Below are positions 32,013-34,215 of a DNA stretch of 34,215 nucleotides, in pieces. The position numbers and the translations under genes were made by a program. The stretch comes from Alphaproteobacteria bacterium. Lineage in GTDB: Bacteria > Pseudomonadota > Alphaproteobacteria > Micropepsales > Micropepsaceae. The notes beneath the pieces are model-generated. The model made no database searches. It had not been told where the DNA came from and saw only the letters and a program-made list of their open reading frames with translations. The stretch's first letter is position 1, and each line of letters begins with the position of its first letter. The stretch lies in NCBI GenBank assembly GCA_013140995.1, contig JABFRX010000157.1, positions 1 through 34,215 on the forward strand. Reading direction: 5' to 3'.

Positions 32013-32815
32013 TGCCCCCCCTCACGCGCCTCGATCACGTCGTCATCGCGGTCAAGTACCTCGACGCGGCCGCCGCAACCTATAAGAGGCTTGGCTTCAC
32101 CCTGACCCCGCGCGGCCTACATGAAGGCAAGGGCACGGGCAACCACTGCATCATGTTCCCCTCGACCTACATTGAGCTGCTCGGCATCGTCGACGAAACC
32201 GGCGCCAAAGGCCGGCTCGCCGACCGCGTGAACGCCCGCGGCGAAGGCGCCATCGCCATCGCCTACGGCGCCGACGACGCGGAGGAAACCCATGCAGCCC
32301 TTCGCGCCGCTGGCATCGAAGCCGAACCGCCGAACGATCTCAGCCGTCCGCTCGTGCTCGACGGCAAGCGTGACATGGTCCGCTTCCGCAACATCATGTT
32401 GCCGAAGCTGGCGCTACCCGAAACGATGCAGTTCGTCTGCACGCACGTGACGCCGGAACTCACGCGCGCCCGCCGCGAATGGCAACTCCACCCCGCCGGC
32501 GCGACCGGCGTCGCCGAAATCGTCATCGCGGCCGACGATGTGACCGCAGCCAAGCGCGAACTCGCAGCCCCAATCCTCACGAACGCAGCCATCACTGTCG
32601 CACCGCGCGCGGACATCGAAAGCCGCTTCGGCGCCAAGGCCCTCGCAGGAGCGCCAAAAGCCGGCATCGTCGCGCTTACGATCCGCGTCAACGAACCGGA
32701 CGCCGCCGCCGCAATGCTCGAAATGGCGAAGATCCCGCACAGCGAAACGCGCAACGGCGTCATCGTCCCGGCAAGCGCCGCGCACGGCGTCGTCATCGAA
32801 TTCGCAGAAGACTGA
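32012..32815 (+). CDS. Glyoxalase-like (VOC superfamily) protein
   Basis: A 267-residue protein of the vicinal-oxygen-chelate fold. The start LTRLDHVVIAVKYLDAAAATY is the typical first beta-alpha-beta unit, GNHCIMFPSTYIELLGIVDE the second, and a second half beginning GVAEIVIAADDVTAAKREL suggests two paired modules. It resembles the glyoxalase-like group found in many proteobacteria; the metal ligands His and Glu (LDHV, YIELLG) are present. Reaction unknown. Its ATG overlaps the aminopeptidase stop by one base, so they share a transcript. Confidence 0.88.
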   Translation: MPPLTRLDHVVIAVKYLDAAAATYKRLGFTLTPRGLHEGKGTGNHCIMFPSTYIELLGIVDETGAKGRLADRVNARGEGAIAIAYGADDAEETHAALRAAGIEAEPPNDLSRPLVLDGKRDMVRFRNIMLPKLALPETMQFVCTHVTPELTRARREWQLHPAGATGVAEIVIAADDVTAAKRELAAPILTNAAITVAPRADIESRFGAKALAGAPKAGIVALTIRVNEPDAAAAMLEMAKIPHSETRNGVIVPASAAHGVVIEFAED

Positions 32816-32818
32816 GGG

Positions 32819-33052
32819 CTACCCAAACGCGTCGAACACCTGCTGGCACCACGCCAACTCGTCCGACGACCAAAAGCCGAACACCCAGTCGCTGCCGCAT
32901 TCGACGCCAAGGTCGGTTTTGTCGCCGCTCGCCCATGTGACGGTCGTCTTCGCACCGGCAACTCGCGCGGCGCTCAACCCCGGCTCGCGAAGCCGCAAGC
33001 CGTACTGCGTGCCCATGCCGATCGCGAGAACAGCCCCACTGACCGGTTGCAC
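32819..33052 (-). CDS. Small hypothetical protein
   Basis: A 77-residue product from GTG 33052, or 65 residues from ATG 33016. It reads IGMGTQYGLRLREPGLSAARVAG, then TTVTWASGDKTDLGVECG and DWVFGFWSSDELAWCQQVFDAFG, with codon use like its neighbours. The frame stays open upstream to 33235, but that part overlaps a better small reading frame and has an unnatural composition, so I leave it out. No clear ribosome-binding site is seen. It is convergent with the glyoxalase-like gene, three bases apart. No family recognised. Confidence 0.5.
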   Translation of the reverse strand: MQPVSGAVLAIGMGTQYGLRLREPGLSAARVAGAKTTVTWASGDKTDLGVECGSDWVFGFWSSDELAWCQQVFDAFG

Positions 33053-33083
33053 CAGGGGACGGAAGCGCCCGACCGATCTTGTC

Positions 33084-34215
<1,132 letters not shown>

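Overview
The window is a GC-rich, densely packed stretch of an alphaproteobacterial chromosome. The strongest evidence is a circularly permuted (two-piece) ssrA gene at 12361-12632. Supporting evidence is an alpha-type SspB ending in a ClpX-binding tail, a DksA that keeps only one zinc-finger cysteine, and gene neighbourhoods usual in this class (hflK-hflC-degP, thyA-folA, uvrD-prmA, DUF4169 beside a ribbon-helix-helix gene). The genus cannot be told from the sequence alone. I see no phage genes, transposases, CRISPR arrays, tRNA or rRNA genes.

Layout. 1-1068: end of nadB and all of nadC (NAD synthesis). 1065-2574: an unrecognised membrane protein and dksA. 2725-5840: the hflK-hflC-degP-like protease/quality-control cluster on the minus strand. 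6100-7194: mrp (Fe-S carrier ATPase) on the plus strand. 7200-9348: accessory stretch with a broken TetR-type regulator, an SDR protein lacking the usual Tyr/Lys, an HCCA-isomerase-like thioredoxin-fold protein and a small exported protein. 9547-12242: minus-strand operon thyA-GNAT-folA-SMP30 with overlapping genes. 12361-12632: ssrA. 12633-15550: MFS transporter, mscL and an Old Yellow Enzyme homologue. 15695-16099: a stand-alone BLUF blue-light sensor. 16180-18597: operon for a membrane protein, a Tat-exported nitroreductase-like protein and a MarR regulator, behind a strong promoter covered by two tandem operators. 18696-18836: two REP-like elements in inverted orientation. 18862-24106: sspB, fumC, DUF47-pit phosphate uptake, two small genes and a CoA-transferase. 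24140-27259: uvrD and prmA. 27256-30178: three genes of the DJ-1/PfpI superfamily (a membrane-anchored form, an isonitrile-hydratase-like enzyme and an AraC-type regulator) arranged around a shared divergent operator. 30189-32815: aminopeptidase P and a glyoxalase-like protein. 32819-34215: two small unrecognised genes and the 3' part of ligA.

How the genes work together. Much of the window concerns protein quality control: ssrA supplies the degradation tag, SspB delivers tagged proteins to ClpXP, HflKC controls the FtsH protease and the HtrA-type protease works in the envelope. thyA and folA form a folate/dTMP unit. The two stretches that look most like a little-described system are the MarR/nitroreductase/DUF4386 operon with its nested operator (16180-18651) and the DJ-1 superfamily cluster (27256-30178) lying between prmA and the aminopeptidase gene.
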